Below are positions 26,734 through 28,540 of a stretch of DNA of 28,540 nt, piece after piece; within the stretch, counting starts at the first letter, position 1; each line of letters opens with the position of its first letter. A model generated the notes under the pieces. That model searched no databases and was not told where the DNA came from. It worked only from the letters and a program-made list of their open reading frames with translations. A program made the position numbers and the translations under genes. The DNA is from a virus, in the IMG/VR virus record IMGVR_UViG_3300028392_000236, positions 1 to 28,540 of that record, one strand, 5' to 3'.

Positions 26734-28269
26734 ATGCCATATACGATTAATCATTACAACGGAGATTTTGCTGTTACTGTTGCCGACGGCACAGTTGATA
26801 CTAGCTATGCAGTTAAACTTGTTGGCAAAAACTACGCTGGTTACGGTGAACTTCAGAATGAGAACTTTCTAGCATTGTTAGAAAACTTTGCTAACGGCAT
26901 TGAACCAGCAAGAAAAACAGCGGGTCAACTGTGGTATAACAGCACAGACAAAAAATTAAAGTTTTTTGACGGTAGTAAATTTAAGTCAACAGGCGGAGCA
27001 GAAATAACTGATAGTGTTGAACCGTTAGGGCTTGTTGAGGGCGATTTTTGGTGGAAACGCAGTACCAAACAATTATTTGCTAGAAATAACGCAGGAACAT
27101 TTACACTAGTTGGGCCGCAGGCCGCCGGAACAAATCAAACTGAAATGTTTTCTAGAGAATTAATCGATACTAGAATTCCAGCACAAACTCATCCGGTAAT
27201 TGAAGCAAGAGTTAATGGTCTTACATCGTTTATTATTGCGCCAATTGACGCAGTACCTTTTAATATTGATAAAGGTATTGAAGGACAAAATATCTCAGGT
27301 TTTACTACAGTTCACCCTGGAATTACACTAGCGTTGACTGAAGAATCAGATCCAGCTAATGATATGTATGGTGTTACTGATTCGGCAGACATTAGATTCT
27401 TTGGTACTGCTACTAACTCAGACAAGCTAGGCGGCGTGCTGGCAGCAAACTTTGTAAGGAATGATCAAGCATCTGCATTTACTCGAGTTGTTAGATTTGC
27501 CGATGCTGGTTATACAGTCGGTGATAGTTGGGCAACAAACGGTTTATTAGTTGATATTTCTGGAGCATATCCAAGAATACAAACACAAGGTTCATCTTTA
27601 CGAGTACAAACAAAAGCATCAGGAGTTATAAAGACTCCTATTAAATTAGTTGGCAATGCAATTCTTAACGGCGGTGACGACAACGACGGATTTACATACG
27701 ACATCGGTTCATCTACTGTAAAATTCAACACAGTCTATGCCAATGTTTTTAATGGTGCTGCCACTAAGGCTGACAGTGTAAGTGTAGGTGGTGTATATAG
27801 AACTGCTAGCGTTGATTCGTCTGGTGTTGGAACAGGTAATACGATCGTTGCTAGAGACGCTACCGGTAATATCAATGCCGTATTATTTCAAGGTATTGCT
27901 ACACAAGCTCGTTATGCTGACTTAGCAGAAAAATATCTTGCTGATGTCGACTATGAGATTGGTACAGTTGTGATGATCGGTGGTGAAAAAGAGGTTACAG
28001 CCGGACAGGTTGGATTCCGTGCTATTGGCGCAGTATCTGCTAACCCGGCATACATGATGAATAGCGATTTAGAAGGCGGCACTTACATTGCGTTAAAAGG
28101 CCGTGTTCCTGTCAAAGTAATAGGGCATATTGCCAAGGGTCAACGTTTAGTGGCAGGCGCCGACGGCACTGCGCAAGCCGCATCTGGTAATACAGCTGAC
28201 TATTTTGCTATAGCATTAGAAACAAGTGCTGACGCTGGTACGCGATTAGTTGAAGCTTTAATTTTATAA
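26734..28269 (+). CDS. tail-fibre-like protein with peptidase-G2-like C-terminal domain
   Basis: A 511-residue protein starting with the same attachment-type domain as the two upstream fibres (KLVGKNYAGYGELQNENFLA, LENFANG, TAGQLWYN, LKFFDGSKFKSTGG). The middle includes YDIGSSTVKFNTVYANVFNG (~328-347) as in the collar fibre. From ~394 the sequence reads YADLAEKYLADVDYEIGTVV, then GGEKEVT, GAVSANPAYMMN and YIALKGRVPVKVIG. This C-terminal type is frequent in fibres of marine T4-like phages. The pattern (A-x-x-AE near the start, a turn-rich strand pair, then (V/G)SANPA) resembles the peptidase G2 autoprocessing domain of Bacillus phage appendages, but the match is distant and made from memory. 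It follows its own probable late promoter. The role in host recognition is inferred; self-cleavage is speculative. Confidence 0.82.
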   Translation: MPYTINHYNGDFAVTVADGTVDTSYAVKLVGKNYAGYGELQNENFLALLENFANGIEPARKTAGQLWYNSTDKKLKFFDGSKFKSTGGAEITDSVEPLGLVEGDFWWKRSTKQLFARNNAGTFTLVGPQAAGTNQTEMFSRELIDTRIPAQTHPVIEARVNGLTSFIIAPIDAVPFNIDKGIEGQNISGFTTVHPGITLALTEESDPANDMYGVTDSADIRFFGTATNSDKLGGVLAANFVRNDQASAFTRVVRFADAGYTVGDSWATNGLLVDISGAYPRIQTQGSSLRVQTKASGVIKTPIKLVGNAILNGGDDNDGFTYDIGSSTVKFNTVYANVFNGAATKADSVSVGGVYRTASVDSSGVGTGNTIVARDATGNINAVLFQGIATQARYADLAEKYLADVDYEIGTVVMIGGEKEVTAGQVGFRAIGAVSANPAYMMNSDLEGGTYIALKGRVPVKVIGHIAKGQRLVAGADGTAQAASGNTADYFAIALETSADAGTRLVEALIL

Positions 28270-28281
28270 TAGGATACAAAA

Positions 28282-28540
28282 ATGGCCGCAGGTGTTGGAC
28301 AAAAAATTGAAGCCACTGACTATAACAGTATTCAAAATAAAATAGCTGGAATTTTGGGAACTGGTAGTGGTACTTCTGGATACGGACAAGCAGTCTCTAG
28401 TTCGGCTGTTGTGTCCGGCGACAAAATCAATCTCAGCGGTTGGTTAAATCTCAGAGCTGATTTACGTGCTGCACGCGAGCATCAATTAGGCACTGGTACA
28501 GTTAGTACAGGTACTGCTACTGATGGCGCAAATTTACTAG
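28282..28540 (+). CDS. virion protein, 3' end missing
   Basis: An open frame starts at ATG 28282, with AGGA at 28271-28274 seven bases upstream, and runs off the window after 86 full codons. The visible N-terminus (MAAGVGQKIEATDYNSIQNK, ILGTGSGTSGYGQAVSSSAV, LNLRADLRAAREHQLGTG) is of a type found next to fibre genes in marine T4-like phages. I know no function for it. It follows the third fibre gene by 12 bases and should be co-transcribed with it. Confidence 0.8.
   Translation, partial: MAAGVGQKIEATDYNSIQNKIAGILGTGSGTSGYGQAVSSSAVVSGDKINLSGWLNLRADLRAAREHQLGTGTVSTGTATDGANLL

Noticed and set aside
1-28540. tRNA genes, CRISPR arrays, integrase or insertion sequences
   Set aside because: None seen; almost all of the window is covered by the listed genes, and the three gaps are too short for any of these.

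Overview
The window looks like part of the late structural (baseplate and tail-fibre) region of a T4-like myovirus, most probably a marine one. The evidence is the gene order 5-25-6 (central hub/spike, gp25-like wedge protein, gp6-like wedge protein), a giant virion protein of a kind familiar from marine T4-like phages, and a series of tail-fibre genes. All genes are on the + strand and tightly packed, with 1- to 8-base overlaps or gaps of a few bases. The three larger gaps (45-60 bases) each hold an ATAAATA box like the T4 late-promoter core. The DNA is AT-rich. No tRNA, integrase, insertion sequence or CRISPR array was seen. The host cannot be named from this window; cyanobacteria, Pelagibacter-like or other marine bacteria are all possible.

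Layout. Positions 1-1245 hold the 3' part of a gp5-like hub/spike gene (OB-fold remnant, then a beta-helix, with no lysozyme domain in the visible part). A gp25-like gene (1245-1688) follows. After a probable late promoter comes an enlarged gp6-like wedge gene (1736-5194). A single 14.1-kb gene (5187-19310, 4707 residues) sits where T4 has gene 7. It is a mosaic of a conserved baseplate-type N-terminus, a cupredoxin-like fold, several CBM5/12-like modules, a probable seven-bladed FG-GAP-type propeller with insertions, GxGY repeats and many fibre-like beta modules. Next is a short repeat-containing fibre gene (19315-20430), followed after one base by a complete sedolisin (peptidase family S53) with prodomain and an intact catalytic Glu/Asp/Asp/Ser set (20432-22057).

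A second late-promoter-like box starts a unit with a virion protein of unknown role (22118-22726), a tail-collar fibre with a gp12-like HxH motif (22730-24841) and a second fibre (24838-26688). A third box precedes another fibre with a peptidase-G2-like C-terminus (26734-28269) and a partial virion protein that runs off the right edge (28282-28540).

Taken together, genes 5, 25, 6 and the giant gene would build the baseplate, and the downstream genes would supply receptor-binding fibres. The least expected member is the sedolisin. It is probably made late and translated together with a fibre gene, so a virion-associated or lysis-phase protease acting on host-surface or virion proteins is the leading hypothesis. 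That role is inference; the family assignment is strongly supported by the sequence.
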